Of a stretch of 64,000 bases of DNA, positions 23,401 to 37,328 are shown in pieces. Origin of the DNA: Planococcus citri. Lineage: Eukaryota; Arthropoda; Insecta; Hemiptera; Pseudococcidae. The notes beneath the pieces were generated by a model that was not told the origin of the DNA, made no database searches, and saw only the letters and a program-made list of their open reading frames with translations. The position numbers were made by a program, and so were the translations under genes. Numbering within the stretch: the first letter of the stretch is position 1; every line of letters begins with the position of its first letter. The stretch is from contig NC_088677.1 of the NCBI RefSeq assembly GCF_950023065.1, forward strand, positions 15,208,001 through 15,272,000. Direction: 5' to 3'.

Positions 23401-26214
23401 TCTGGCTGCATCGTTTTGCTAGCTCTATACCAACGATTTTTTTAAGGGGGGAGAGGGGGCAGCTCCAACGTCCATACTGGGTGCTCCAAATTACTCTAAC
23501 GATGCTCTTTCCCTTCAAGGTGTTTTTCTTTGCTCTTCTCAAACTGCTTGGGCCGGCGAAATCCACCACCTTCCTCTATGAATTCTAAGCGACCTTGCCT
23601 ATTGCACACTCAGCAAAACCCCTGCATCAGTTTATTTTCAGAAAATATCCACATCGCATAAGTAAATACGCATTAAGTATGCTAGTATAGTATATTTACG
23701 TACCTACTAATCGAATAAGTAAAATTGCGGTTTAACGCCTTCAGACACGAACAGCTCCCTCAAGATCAATAAATTTCTTTTACTCGAATGAGTAATCGCT
23801 ACACGAGCTATAAATAACTCTGCGGATACTCGCCGTAGATTCTTTCCTTTCTCGATGCAAAAAAAAAGAAAAAAATAAAGAAAAGAAATAACGAGCAAAA
23901 ATAGTTTTAAAAAAAGTTTAATACGACAAAACAACCAACAGCCGAGCCGGAGGTATTTGATTGAAAGGCGTTTTTCGTCCATAAATCTGCTCAGCAACGC
24001 CGGAAAATCATGCAACTTGCAAATTAAACGGCATTAAAATGTTTCAACCGCGATTACCTACCTACCATACGCTCCTCGGTATAGGTATAACTTTTTTATC
24101 AGTGAGCTTGTGACATGACGTGTTCAAAGGTCGTTATTAACACGTCGTATTCAATCTGTCAGAAGGGTTGTATTTTTACACGTTGGTTGTTTTAAAACGA
24201 CGATACGTGTATAGTATAGACCTATCCTGCGCCATTCAAATGGGATAATTGAATATGCTCTCTGAGGTCATTTATACGTCAATGATGGGGAGAAAAGGGT
24301 GATTAATGGCGTCATTAATACCTGGTAATTTATGAACCCAAACAGTCTGCATCGATATATAGGTACGTATATGCTAGCGAATGGTTTTTTTCCTCTTTTC
24401 TGCGAATCTAATTCATCTAGATTGTTGAAATTATATGCATTTTATATACAAAATACTACGTCGAGTACAAGCTCATTGTTTTATATTATAAAATACCGAT
24501 ATCGCGTAAACATTAATTACCTACCTATAATGAGAATGACCATAATGAAGATTAATTTTAGACGTAAAGTTTTTCGATTAAAATTGCCATTATATAATGA
24601 GAAAAATAAGTTATACTTCCGCTCACCAGCCGCAGAATATAAGCTATCGGTATCATACGTATATTGATAACTCTAAATAGGTAGGAAGAAAATACGTAGG
24701 TACCTCTGTAAACCCTTAATTATAACGAGGAAACCTGAGCCTGAAAAGATTCTAATCTTATTTTCCTTCGTCTGCGTAAACCGTACGGGAGTAGATTTCC
24801 TTCCTTGGTACGTTGTTTTACGATCAAAGGACCTTAGATTTGAAGAAGAGAGAAAAGGCCTTCGTTGACGTGCACTGGGAATACGATTTTATCAACGGAA
24901 AATACTCGTATTTTGAAACCCAGAAACACGATTTTTTTCCACAGATATTTTCAAACAGCTTCTCTGCTTTTTCTTCGTCAAATTTGAAACCTCCCTTTTC
25001 GAGCCTGATTTTACCCCCTCTCTCTCCTTCCTCGTCATATTTTGATAGTTCCCCTTTTACTCGAGATATACCTATTTTTACTTACCTTTCTTTACCACTT
25101 CAGCACTCTCCCGAAAGTAAAATTAACATCCTCGAATAAATATTAATTTATAAACGAAATTTCACGATGCACACTACTTATTGGAAGTAAATAAACTTTT
25201 CTTTAAAATTTGCTCGGTATTTTTTTTCAACTAGAGTTCGGTTCGAGCGTCGATGTCTGGAATAATAAATTAAGCACGCTGAAGCATATTTCGCTGCGTG
25301 AAAAAATTCCAAATGGTAACTTAACTTTATTTTCTTACATTATTTTTATTACTTTTGCATTTTTTTCTTTTCGCACAAAACCCTCGCTGCGTTCTTCTTG
25401 TTCCTTCGTCGCGTCGTCGGAAGTGCAAATTTGAAAGAACGTAACAATTAAGTTTGCGTTAACTTATTTACGTTCTGGAATACTTTCGAGTTATATGGGT
25501 AGGTCTTCGGTTCTCCCTTTACCCTTATTCTCATTAAGAGAACATTTCGTGTCGTGTACCCGGAAACACATTACGTTGTAATGAATGTTAACGAATGTTT
25601 TCAACATTCTACATGTGTATACCTATTGTACGTACACGAGTACCAACCAAAGTGAAAAACGAACGAAAAGAGGATGGACGGAGGGAGGGTGGGTGAGGTT
25701 CGTTATACGGATTGCAAACTGTTTATTACTTGAAAGAAATTGTTTAATAAATGCGATTTCAGCGAAATGACGGCGAGAGAGACGCTTTTGAAAACGTACG
25801 GAATTTTTTTCTTTGTGAATAAATAATGTGCTAGACGCGGTAAAGGTTTCGTCGAATGTGTGGGTGGTAAGCACTTCATTATAATTTTCGGTGTTCTTGT
25901 CGCTTAGGATTTAGGTATGGTATTAATTCGAACAAAACTTGACGATGAATGGAGATTTGTATACATTAAAGAATTTCAGGTCTGTTTATACATAAAGGGT
26001 GTTTAGGATATGCAATGTTGAAAGAATACTTACAGCGCAGTTTTGCCCCTTCGGCGTCTCTGTCTGCAGATCAATTCACACTCGTGTAGTTTGGGTTGCT
26101 GTCGGGGACAAGACCAAAGGTTTTTGAGGAGGAGGAGGAGGGGATTGCAACCAAAAACTTGCCGAGAAGGGGGACAGTGGTGTTAAAATGCGAGAGAGCA
26201 AATTTCTCTGATGG
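23401..26214. other. unique DNA, no gene seen
   Basis: AT-rich sequence with short frames (102 codons minus near 23707; 111 plus near 24332; 108 plus near 24813) that resemble no family I recognise and lack repeat structure. Host intron or intergenic DNA is the simplest reading. Confidence 0.45.
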
Positions 26215-28690
26215 ATTTCATTCGACCAAAAACACGACTGTTTGACAAATTTTGGCAAAAAGTGGCGCTTTTTGACAATTTTACCAAAAATGGACACTTT
26301 TTGAACATTTCGACAAAAATGGGCACTTCTTGACTATTTTACCAAAAATTTACGATTTTTGACGTCCCCCTCCCCCTTTAACCAGGAAAAAAACAGAACC
26401 TTGTGAGCAAATTTGAAAAAAACAGGACTTTTTTTGTAGATTTACAACTTTCGAGAATTGGCGTGCCCCCAAAATAGAAGTGACCAAAATAAACCTGCTT
26501 ATATTTTGAAGAATTTCAAGCCTCAAATTGTGTCTTGATTAAAATTTTAGCCAAAACAGGACTGTTTGACAAATTTTTTGACAATTCGGTATACCAAAAA
26601 TGGACACTTTTTGAGAATTTTGAAATTTTGACAAAAATTTACCTAATAAGTACAATTTTAGCAAAAACAGGATTTTTTGAGCAATCTTGGCAAAAACAGG
26701 ACTGTTTGACAATTTTAGGCAAAAATTGGTCCCCTTTTAGAATTTTACCAAAAAAGAACATTTTTTGAAAACGTTGACAAAAATTTACAATTTTAGCAAA
26801 AACAGGATTTTTTGAGCAATCTTGGCAAAAACAGGACTGTTTGACAATTTTAGGCAAAAATTAGCCCCTTTTGACAATTTTACCAAAAATGGACACTTTG
26901 AGAATTTTGAAATTTTGACCAAAATTTACAATTTTAGCAAAAACAACACTGTTTTACAATTTTTGGCAAAAATTAGCCCCTTTTGAAAATTTTACCAAAA
27001 ATGGACATTTCTTGAGAATTTTGACAAGAATTGTCACTTCTTGACTATTTTGCCAGAAATTGACGCTTTTTGACATTCTCACCCCCTCCCCCTTGACCAG
27101 AAAAAAAAACATAACCTTATGAGCGAATTTAAAAAAAAAAAAAAAAAACAGGACTTTTTTGGTGGATTTAAAACTTTTGAGAATCAGCGTGCCCCCAAAA
27201 TAGAAGTGACCAAACCAAATCTGCTTACATTTCAAATTGTGTCATGATTGAAATTTGAGAAAAACAGGACTGTTTGACAAATTATGGTTAAAACTGGCCC
27301 CCTTTTCACAAATTTACCAATAATATACATTTTTTTAAAATTTTAACAAGAATTTAAAATTTTATCCAAAATTGGGTTTTTTGAGCAATCTTGGCAAAAA
27401 CAAGGACTGTTTGACAATTTTTGGCAAAAATGGGTCCCTTTTGACAATTTTACCAAAGATGGACACTTTTTGAAAATTTTGACAAAAATTTACAATTTTA
27501 GCAAACACAGTTTTTTTTTAGCAATCTTGGCAAAAACAAGACTGCTTGACAACTTTTGGCAAAAATTGGTCCCTTTGCAATTTTACCAAAAATGAGCATT
27601 TTGTTTTGACAAAAGTTTACAATTTTGGCAAAAACAGGATTTTTTTAGCAATCCTGGCAAAAACAAGACTGTTTGACAGTTTTTGACTAAAATTGGTCTC
27701 TTTTAACAATTTTACCCAAAAATGAACACTTTTTGAAAATTTTGACAAAAATTGACAATTTTAGCAAAAACAGGATTTTTTAGCAATCTTGGCAAAAACA
27801 AGACTGACAGTTTTTGACTAAAATTGGTCTCTTTTAATAATTTTACCCAAAAATGAATAGTTTTTGACAAAAATTTACAATTTTAGCAAAAACAGGATTT
27901 TTTAGCAATCTTGGCAAAAACAAGACTGTTTGACAATTGTAACAGAAATAGACACTTTTTGAAAATGTTGACAAAAATGAACAATTTTTTAAAATTGTGC
28001 TAAAAGTGGGCACTTCTTGACTATTTTGCCAAAAATTTATGCTTTTTGACATTTTCCTCCAAAATTTAACAAGAAAAACTGAAAAACAGAAAATTGTAAA
28101 CAAATTTGGCAAAAAAAACTGGACTTTTGTTTATGGACTTACAATTTTCAAGAATCAGCGTGCCCCCAAAATTGAAGTGAACAAAAAAAAACTGATTATC
28201 TTTTGCAGAATTTCAAATCTCAAGTTGTGTCAGGATTGACAATTTTTGGCAAAAATTGGTCCCTTTTGACAATTTAGAGCCAGAAATGGACACTTCCTTA
28301 AACATTTTGACAAAAATAAACACTTTCTAACAATTGAGCTCAAAGATGGACACTTCTTGACTGTTTTTCCAAAAATTGATGCATTTTGACAACTGTTCCA
28401 AAAATTGACACTTCTTGAGTTCGAAAAATTTAGCCAAAAAAAAACAGAACCTTATAAGCAAATTTGGCAAAAAAAAAAAGGACTTTTGTTTGGCAATTTT
28501 GGAACAAAAAGAGGACTTTTAAACAAAATTGATTTGTTTTTATTTTTGGGGTGGAGAAGGGGTACAAAAAATTATGGACTTGCAAATTTTGAGAATTATA
28601 GTTTTCCTCACCCCCCCCCCCCCCAAAAAAAAAAAGTAAGTAACGAAAAAAGTCTGCTTATCTTACAAAAAAAATTGTTATTTTCTATCC
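26215..28690. repeat. about 130-bp satellite with longer superunits
   Basis: The unit runs GGCAAAAACAGGACTG, TTTGACAATTTT, AATTGGTCCCTTTTGAC, TACCAAAAATGGACAC and TTTGACAAAAATTTAC. The ACAGGACTG/ACAAGACTG landmark recurs at 121-136 bp (26696-26831; 27400, 27533, 27660, 27796, 27917). A longer block containing GCGTGCCCCCAAAATAGAAG recurs at about 26460, 27187 and 28158. Frames inside are repeat artefacts. A poly-C run lies at about 28610-28624. Confidence 0.85.
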
Positions 28691-31600
28691 TGTAAAACTG
28701 CTGTGCTTTTCATCTAAGTTGTCGTTCTTGAACCACTTTTCATCGTTCAAAGGACTATAATGCAAACCACCATTTTTTATCGTTCAAAAATCAAGTGTAT
28801 GTTTCCCTTTTATTTATGGGCTACTTTTTTCCCATACTTTCTGAAGGACACTTTTTTCAAATAACGAAGTATTTATTTCAAGTTTTAGAAATCAATTAAA
28901 ATCAAAATTCATCACTCTTTACCTAGAAATTATTATGAAATCAAAAAAAGGCTGAAAATAATGATTTTGTTTTTTGACTTTGAGGAATAAAGAGAAATGA
29001 GTTGATAGCGTTGTTAATTATAGTTCATTCATTGATTCAAATTCCAAAAAAGTCAACAAAATAGTTTCTGTATCAAGTCAAAAATTCCTAAATTTGCCAA
29101 CGGGGGGGGGGGAGAGGGCTCCCTTTTAGTTTTGTTCCTGGTTGCAATGTTGACAGGAGAATCAATAGACGCTTTCATGAGAACACCTACCTAAATCAGT
29201 TCAAGGTTTTTTCTTGAAATTCTTTTTTTACACATCCAAAGGTGTAAGAAATTAGTGAATTTACAAGCCAAATAATGCTATGTTTACCCACGACCTTTCT
29301 CAACACAGAAGTGAATTCGCCCCAAATTTGTCTGACTATTGATAAAAAATGCAGGATGTTGAAACGGAAGATGAGTAATTCCGCTCATTGACAAGCTTAT
29401 TACACCTGTCAATTGATGTCGAAATAATACCATTGCCTACTAAAAATAGACTGCCAAATTTTATACGTAGGTACGTTTCGTTTATTTAGTACTTAGGTAC
29501 CTCTATCTGTTCATTTAGATGAATGAAATCCAAAGTCTTAATTAAACGACCATTATATTAACGATTCGAGCGATAAATTATGCTGTTTGAAAACGCCAGT
29601 AGTAGATAATTGTACCACCTTCGCGTTTAATCCGCGAAGAACTATAAGAATGAGAACGAAAACCTTTAAAAATGATCATCGAGTCGCGCTGTTTAATCGA
29701 AAATACTGTGGGAAGTGGTTGTAAAACGTCGTTTGGTTTAACGTGCTAAAATTTTATGTTATGTAAGCGTACCTAGAGACTTAGAAAAGGATAATGAGGC
29801 GATAGAGAATACAGCTACGATGAAGGTGTATAAAAAGATCGCTCTTTTGCCTTTGCATGGTTATCGAACCGTGTGTTTGATTTAATTGAGCGTTTGAATG
29901 AAAGTCGATGATGTGAGAAAAATTGAGTTTTTTTTTTTTTTAAAGTTGGATCAGAAAGTGTACTGGTTCGATTTGGTAATTTCTTGTTTTAACCGAGCAA
30001 TTCCTGGCCTATTTTAAGAAACGATTAACCAGCTGCTGGTGGATTAAATAACTGTATGCAAGTATTTTATGGGCGTTACACATGTATATCTATCTATAGA
30101 AAGGTCTCGAATAATAGGAAAATTATCGATTTTCTACAAGTACTTTTTAAAGTATAGTTGCAAGAGTTTAACAGTCCCTATTGCTATTACAAAAACAATA
30201 TCGTAGTAATCATGCTTAAGGGATTTCAATACCTTGTTTCATTGTTGTATCTATAACTTGGTAAGTGAAATACCTACCTACGTAATATTGTGATCATTCA
30301 ATTCAGCGACCCAGCATTTGGAATTTTGTTAGATTTTCAGCTTTTATGCTTTCGGGTGGGGGGGGGTGATTCAGATTTTTCCTCAGTTTTCTATTTTATT
30401 TCAAATTCTTGATCTAGTTTTCAGAATATTCCATTTCACTTTCAGTTCCAGATTTTAATTTTGAATTTCTTATTCCATTTGAAATTTATCTTTTCAAAAA
30501 TGCACCCTGTTTGGGATCTCAAATCTCCACTCCATGGACACCTCCAGAGCAAAAAAACTTTATGGATGACTTTCCACTCAAAATTGTAGTCTATGCTGAA
30601 TTTAGTCCAAATCTGCAGATTTTTTTTTGTGGAGGGGGGGGGCAATTTACTCCAATACCTATTGGTTTAATTACGCAGTTTATAAGGCTGTCTTTCAAGC
30701 ACTAAATCGACCTATTCCAAATAACGAAAGTATCAAAACATATGTAAACAATAAACATAACGTTCGTAGTCATCATTTTATTGAAGAAAAATATGGTAAA
30801 CGGCATCGTAGAGGTACCTATAAGTGTCTAAACGTATGTCTTATGTACTTTGGCGGGATAACTATCGGCTTGTGTTTTCACACAACCGAGATATAGGGTA
30901 CCTATAATTTTACGCGAAAACTTATAAATTGCCTGAGTAAGCGGTCGAATACATAAATTACCCTCAAGTGTCTCACTTAAACAGAATTTCTTTCAAAGGG
31001 GTAGGTAGATAGGTAAGGTATCAGGGCGAGAGATATATATCTGTGGGTAAAATATAGTGGCATATTTCATCTATGTAACTATAGCTATGTCGTCGATAGG
31101 TATAACGTTTCGTTTTTCATCTCGAAATTTTCTTATTCTTTCTTCTTTGCCAGCAGTTCCCCATCTTCGTACATATTTTCTATTGTCACACGAAGATGCT
31201 ATTGTATCTAGAAGTCGTGTCGCTTCCGAGCCCATTGGTGTGTTTTTTTTCTGTTTTCACTCGTGTCTCATACCTTTACATACATATTTCTTTGAATACG
31301 AACGAAACACGCAGGATTACCGAATTTGTCATGTTGGCATATTCATTATTCGAATGGATGGAAAATTTTCACCTCGAGAATCTGGCACCGATAGGGTAAA
31401 GGTTAGCTTGGCATATAGCTTTGAAATCGGGCCTTCAACCAAAGAGCAAAGAAATGAGAGGGAAAAAATCACGGGTTTTGTATCCTTTAATATCGAACGT
31501 GCGTACGATATTTATGTATGTACGTATTGCGGGCTAGTAAATTGGATTGAGGGCATGTTAAGGTATTAGGTACCTATGTTTAACAAAAATGACACAGAAT

Positions 31601-32234
31601 TTTATAGGTACAGTGAGCTGGTTTTGTTATGGACAAAAAAAGGAGGAAAAATCAAAAATGTTCATAGGTACATTGAAATAATATATTTGAGAATAAATAC
31701 GCTTTTCATCAAGATTCGTGCAAGATTTTATCTCAGCTCTCGGTTTGTAGCCCTAGATAATGTTTTAAAGTTTTGAAATCTTTGACGAAAAATTGAAATT
31801 AAAATAGACGTTTACAAACTATAGTCATTTTAGAGGGGAAAAAATCTACTAAAGGCGATTAAAACTTTTTTATATCGTCGTACTCTTTATATGTAGTAAT
31901 TCTATGGGGAAAACAGAATAAATAATTTTCGAGAAAATCTTGACTAATGGAGAAATTATACGATTAGTCTCACACTGATGTCAATTTTTTCAACTGTCCT
32001 TTTATTTTCACGAAGCGTTGAAGACATTACGAAAAAATATGGCATCACTTTATCAAAATTAAAATGTTTTGAAATCTCCGAAAAATATGAAAAACCACCT
32101 CTAATGAAAATTGATAAGTTAAATAAAAAGGCAACTGCAATAGGCTTACAATTAAGTATTTTTATTCGAGTAAAAATTATATGTACCAAATCTGAATATT
32201 ATCTTCAAACAGGGAAACAACCACTTTTGAGCCG
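28691..32234. other. unique DNA, no gene seen
   Basis: Includes the longest non-repeat frame of the window outside transposons (31057-31569, 170 codons from a GTG), which resembles no family I know and sits in CpG-containing unique DNA. An 89-codon frame at 31978-32247 starts with ATG and is lysine-rich, but it is also unrecognised. Neither has visible splice or start context that would support a gene. Confidence 0.4.
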
Positions 32235-35200
32235 TTCTGGAGCCTGAAGCAAGTCGTGAACGAAATAATAATTTTTTAGTAAATCATTCACGAACGAATT
32301 GATTAATTAGTGGTGAATCATTCACGAAAGAATTGAATAATTAGTGGTGAATCATTCGCGAACGAATTGAATACTTTAATTTTTGGTGCATCATTCGGGA
32401 ACGAATTGTTTAATTGTAGGTGAATCATTCGCAAACGAGTTGAATAATTTTGGGTGAATCATTCGCGAACGAATTGAATACTTTAATTATTGATGCATCA
32501 TTCGGGAACGAATTCAATTATTTTTGGTGAATCATTCGGAAACGGATTGATTAATTCTGGGTGAATCAATCGCGAACAAATTGATTGGTTTTTGGTGAAT
32601 CATTCGCGAACGAACTGATTAATTGTTGGTGAATCATTCAGGAACGAACTGAATAACTTTTGGTGAATCATTCGCGAACGAATTGAATAATTTTTGGCGC
32701 ATCACTTGCGAACGAATTAAATAATTTTTGATGCATCACTCGTGGACGGATTTATTAATTGTGGGTGAATCATTCACGAACGAATTAGAAAAATTTTGAT
32801 GCATCATTCGGAAACAAATTGATTAATTGTTGGTGAATCCTTCGCGAACGAATTGATTGATTTTTGATTAATCATTTGTGAACGAATTCAATAATTTTCG
32901 GTGAATCATTCGCGAACGAATTCAATAATTTTTGGTGAATCATTCGAGAACGGATTGATTAGTTGTGGGTGAATCATCTGCGAACAAATTGATTGATTTT
33001 TGGTGAATCATTCGCGAACAAACTGAATTACTTTTGGTGAATCATTCGCGAACGAATTGAATAATTTTTGGCGCATCGTTCGGGAACAAAATAGATAATT
33101 TTCGGTGAAACAATCGCGAATGAATTTATTTGTTTTTGGTGAGTCATTCGCGAATGAATTGAATAATTTTTGGTTGATCATTTGTGAACGAATTCAATAA
33201 TTTTCGCCTTTCGGTGAATCATTCGCGAACGAATTCAATAATTTTTGATGCATTATTCGGTGAATCATTCGCGAACGAATTGAATAATTTTTGGTGAATT
33301 ATTCACGAACGAATTAAAAAATTTTTGGTAAACCATTCGCGAACGAATTCAATAATTTTCGGCGAATCATTCGCAAACGAATTGAATTATTTAATTTTTG
33401 GTGCATCATTTGGGAACGAATTGAATAATTTTTATAGTGAATCATTCGCGAACAAATCGATTAATGTAATTAATTTTCGATGAATCATTCACAAACGAAT
33501 TGATCAACTGTTGGTGAATCATTCGCGAACTAATTGAATAATTTTTGATGCATCATTCGGGATCGGGAACGAATTGATTAATTGTTGTTGAATCATACGC
33601 GAACAAATTGAATAATTTTTGGTGAATCGTTCGCAAATGAATTGAATAATTTTTGACACATCATTCGGGAACAAATTAGATAATTTTTGGTGAATCATTC
33701 GCGAACAAATTGATTTATTTGTAGAGAATCATTCGCGAACGAATTGATTTATTTTTGGTGAATAATTCTCGAACGAAATGAATAATTTTTTACGCATCGT
33801 TCAGGGACCGATTGATTAATTTAATTGTGCGTGAATGATTCGCGAATGAATTGATTAATTTTTGGTTGATCATTCGTGAACGAATTCAATAATTTTTGAC
33901 GCGTTATTCGGCGAATCGTTCGCGAACCAATTGAATAATTTTTGGTGAATCATTCGCAAACGAATTGAATAGTTTTTTGGTGAATAAATCGCGAACAAAT
34001 TAAAAACTGTTTGGTGCATCATTCGAGAACAAATTGCCTGATTGTTGGTGAATCATTTGCGAACGAATTAAATAATTTTTGGTGAATCATACGCGAATGA
34101 ATTTCATAATTTTCGGCGCATCATACGGGAACGAATTGCCTAATTGTTGGTGAATCATTCGCGAACGAATTGAATAATTTTTGGCACATCGTTCGCGAAC
34201 GAATTGATTAATTTTTGGTTGATCATTCGCGAACGAATTCAATAATACTCGCCTCTCGGTGAATCATTCGCGAACGAATTCTATAATTTTTGATGCATCA
34301 TTCGGTGAATCGTTCGCGAACAAATTGATTAATCAGTGGCGAATCATTTGCGAACAAATTGAGTACTTTTTGGTGAATCATTCGCGAACGAATTGAATAA
34401 TTTTCTGCGCATCATTCGCGAACGAATTGATTAATTTTTGGTTGATCATTCGTGAACGAATTTAATAATTTTCGCCTCTCCGTGAATCATTCGCGAACGA
34501 ATTCTATAATTTTTGATGCATCATTCGATGAATCGTTCGCGAACGAATTGATAAATCAGTGGAGAATCATTCGCGAACAAATTGAATAATTTTCTGCGCA
34601 TCATTCGCGAACGAATTGAATAATTTTCTGCGCATCATTCGCGAACGAATTCTATAATTTTTGATGCATCATTCAGTGAATCATTCGCGAACGAATTGAT
34701 TAATCTGTGGCGATCTGGCGAATCATTCGCGAACAAATTGAATACTTTTTGGTGAATCATTCGCGAACGAATTGAATAATTTTCGGCGCATCATTCGCAA
34801 ACGAATTGAATAATTTTCGGCGCATCGTTCGCGAACGAATTGATTAATCTGTGGCGATCTGGCGAATCATTCACGAACAAATTGAATACTTTTTGGTGAA
34901 TCATTCGCGAACGAATTGAATAATTTTCGACGCATCATTCGTGAACGAATTCAATAATTTTCGCCTCTCGGTGAATCATTCGCGAACGAATTCGATAATT
35001 TTTGATGCATTATTCGGCGAATCGTTCGCGAACCAATTGAATACTTTTTGGTGAATCATTCGCGAATGAATTAAATAGTTTTTGGTGAATCATTCGAGAA
35101 CGAATTGAACATTTTTTGGTGAATCATTCGCGAACGAATTGATTTGTTGGCGAATGATTCGCTAAAAATGAGTCTATTTGTACGCAAATGGTTCTTTAAA

Positions 35201-35270
35201 AAATTAATCAATTCGTTCATGAATGATTCACCAAAAATTAATAAAATGAATCGATTCGTTACCAAAGTCG
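32235..35270. repeat. about 34-bp minisatellite built on a TTCGCGAA palindrome
   Basis: About 90 tandem copies of a unit with GAATCATTCGCGAACGAATT followed by a variable A/T spacer of about 14 bp (GAATAATTTTTGGT). Spacers vary between copies (for example CGCCTCTCGG inserts near 34250 and 34960) while the palindromic core is better kept. The last copies (about 35150-35250) are in the opposite orientation (TTCGTTCATGAATGATTCACC). It is noncoding. Confidence 0.95.
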
Positions 35271-35331
35271 ATAAAAATCAGAACTCATACAAAACTTGAT
35301 GGGGAGATTCATGGTTGAGATTAAACAACTA

Positions 35332-37328
35332 ACAAGGGAACTACCTGAACCGGCAGAAACGAAAATGAACGAATCAAAGCTAAATCAAAAGGGGACCACT
35401 TCAGGACCCCAAATCCAAAATTTCAAGTGCTAAAGTTGATTTCTCGATTTTTGGTGAATTTTTGAAAATTGAAAAATCCGAAAAATTATCAATTAATACC
35501 AAAAATAGAAAATATTGATGAAAAATGGAAATTTCTCGGGAAGTGGCTCAGATGGTGTCCCTAACTCATTTACGACTATCGAAATTCGTAAAACCTCAAT
35601 TTCAGTCATTCTGGGGCCTCCAGCGATTTTTTATCATTTCTCCAGAAATTTGAAATTGCTGTGGAACGGCTAAAAATCAACTTTAGCACAAATAACTTCA
35701 TTTGGGGCCTATGTGGGTCGCCTTTAACCATTTTGTGTGGTTGTCGCGAAAATCGGCGTCTGCCAGTTCAGATGTGTATTTTTGACCCCCCTGGAAAAAA
35801 TGACAAAATTTGAAAATGTCAAAAATTCCATCATTTGCGATGCTAGCTATCCGAGATCGAGCTCTGACCTATTTTCGACGTTCCGAATAGGCGAACCCTC
35901 CATTTCGACCATTCTGAAGCCTCCAGCGATTTTTTATCATTTCTCCAGAAACTTGAAATTGTTGTGGAACGGCTAAAAATCAACTTTAGCACAAATAACT
36001 TCATTTGGGGCCTATGTGGGTCGCCTTCAACCATTTTTTGCGGTTGTCGCAAAAATCGGCGTCTGCCGGTTCAGATGTGTACCTATTTTTGACCACTGGA
36101 AAAAATGACAAAATTTGAAAATGTCAAATATTCCATCTTTTACGATGCTACCTATCCGAAATCGAGCTATGACCTATTTTCGACGTTCCGAATAGGTGAA
36201 CCCTCCATTTCGACCATTCTGGAGCCTCCAGCGATTTTTTATCTTTTCTCCAGAAACTTGATATTGCTGTGGAACGACTAAAAATCAACTTTAGCACAAA
36301 TAACTTTATTTGAGGCCTATGTGGATTGCCTTTAACCGTTTTCTGCGGTTGTCGCAAAAATTAGCGTCTGCCGGTTCAGATGTGTATTTTTGACCACTGG
36401 AAAAAATGATAAAATTTGAAAATGTTAAATATTCCATCTTTTACAATGCTACCTATCCGAAATCGAGCTCTGACCGATTCTCGACGTTCCGAATAGGCAA
36501 AACCTCCATTTCGGCTATTCTGGAGCATCCATTAACATTTTCAAATTTTGTCATTTTTTTCCAGTGGCAAAAAATGCACATCTGAACCGGCAGACGCCGA
36601 TTTTTGCGACAACCGCAAAAAATGGTTGAAGGCGACCCACATAGGCCCCAAATGATGTTATTTGTGCTATAGTTGATTTTTAGCCGTTCCACAACAATTT
36701 CAAGTTTCTGGAGAAAAGATAAAAAATCGCTGGAGGCTCCAGAATGGTCGAAATGGAGGGTTCACCTATTCGGAACGTCGAAAATAGGTCAGAGCTCGAT
36801 CTCGGATAGGTAGCATCGCAAAAGATGGAATATTTGACATTTTCAAATTTTGTCATTTTTTCCAGGGGGGTCAAAAATACACATCTGAACCGGCAGACGC
36901 CGATTTTCGCGACAACCGCACAAAATGGTTAAAGGTGACCCACATAGGCCCCAAATGAAGTTATTTGTGCTAAAGTTGATTTTTAACCGTTCCACAGCAA
37001 TTTCAAATTTCTGGAGAAATGATAAAAAATCGCTGGAGGCCCCAGAATGACTGGAATTAAGGTTTTACGAATTTCGATAGTCGTAAATGAGTTAGGGACA
37101 CCATCTGAGCCATTTCCCGAGAAATTTCCATTTTTCATCAATATTTTCTATTTTTGGTATTAGGTATTTGATAATTTTTCGGATTTTTCAATTTTCAAAA
37201 ATTCACCAAAAATCGAGAAATCAACTTTAGCACTTGAAATTTTGGATTTGGGGTCCTGAGGTGGTCCCCTTTCGATCTAGCTTTGATTCGTTCATTTTCG
37301 TTTCTGCCGGTTCAGGTAGTTCCCTTGT
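35332..37328. mobile_element. long inverted-repeat (foldback) element 2
   Basis: The ends are inverted over long stretches: ACAAGGGAACTACC at the left and its inverse at the right, continuing through GAACCGGCAGAAACG, CAGGACCCCAAATCC and TAAAGTTGATTTCTCG. Inside, a roughly 304-bp unit with CCTCCAGCGATTTTTTATC is tandemly repeated three times in the left arm (35617, 35920, 36225) and twice inverted in the right arm (about 36727, 37031). The fold axis is near 36530-36600. Frames of 60-79 codons repeat with the units and are not genes. No target duplication is evident. Confidence 0.85.

Noticed and set aside
31057..31569. 170-codon frame in unique DNA
   Set aside because: GTG start, no recognisable domain, and no splice or repeat evidence. 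A chance frame is plausible in 64 kb.
31978..32247. 89-codon lysine-rich frame with ATG start
   Set aside because: No family recognised; it runs into the start of the 34-bp minisatellite region.
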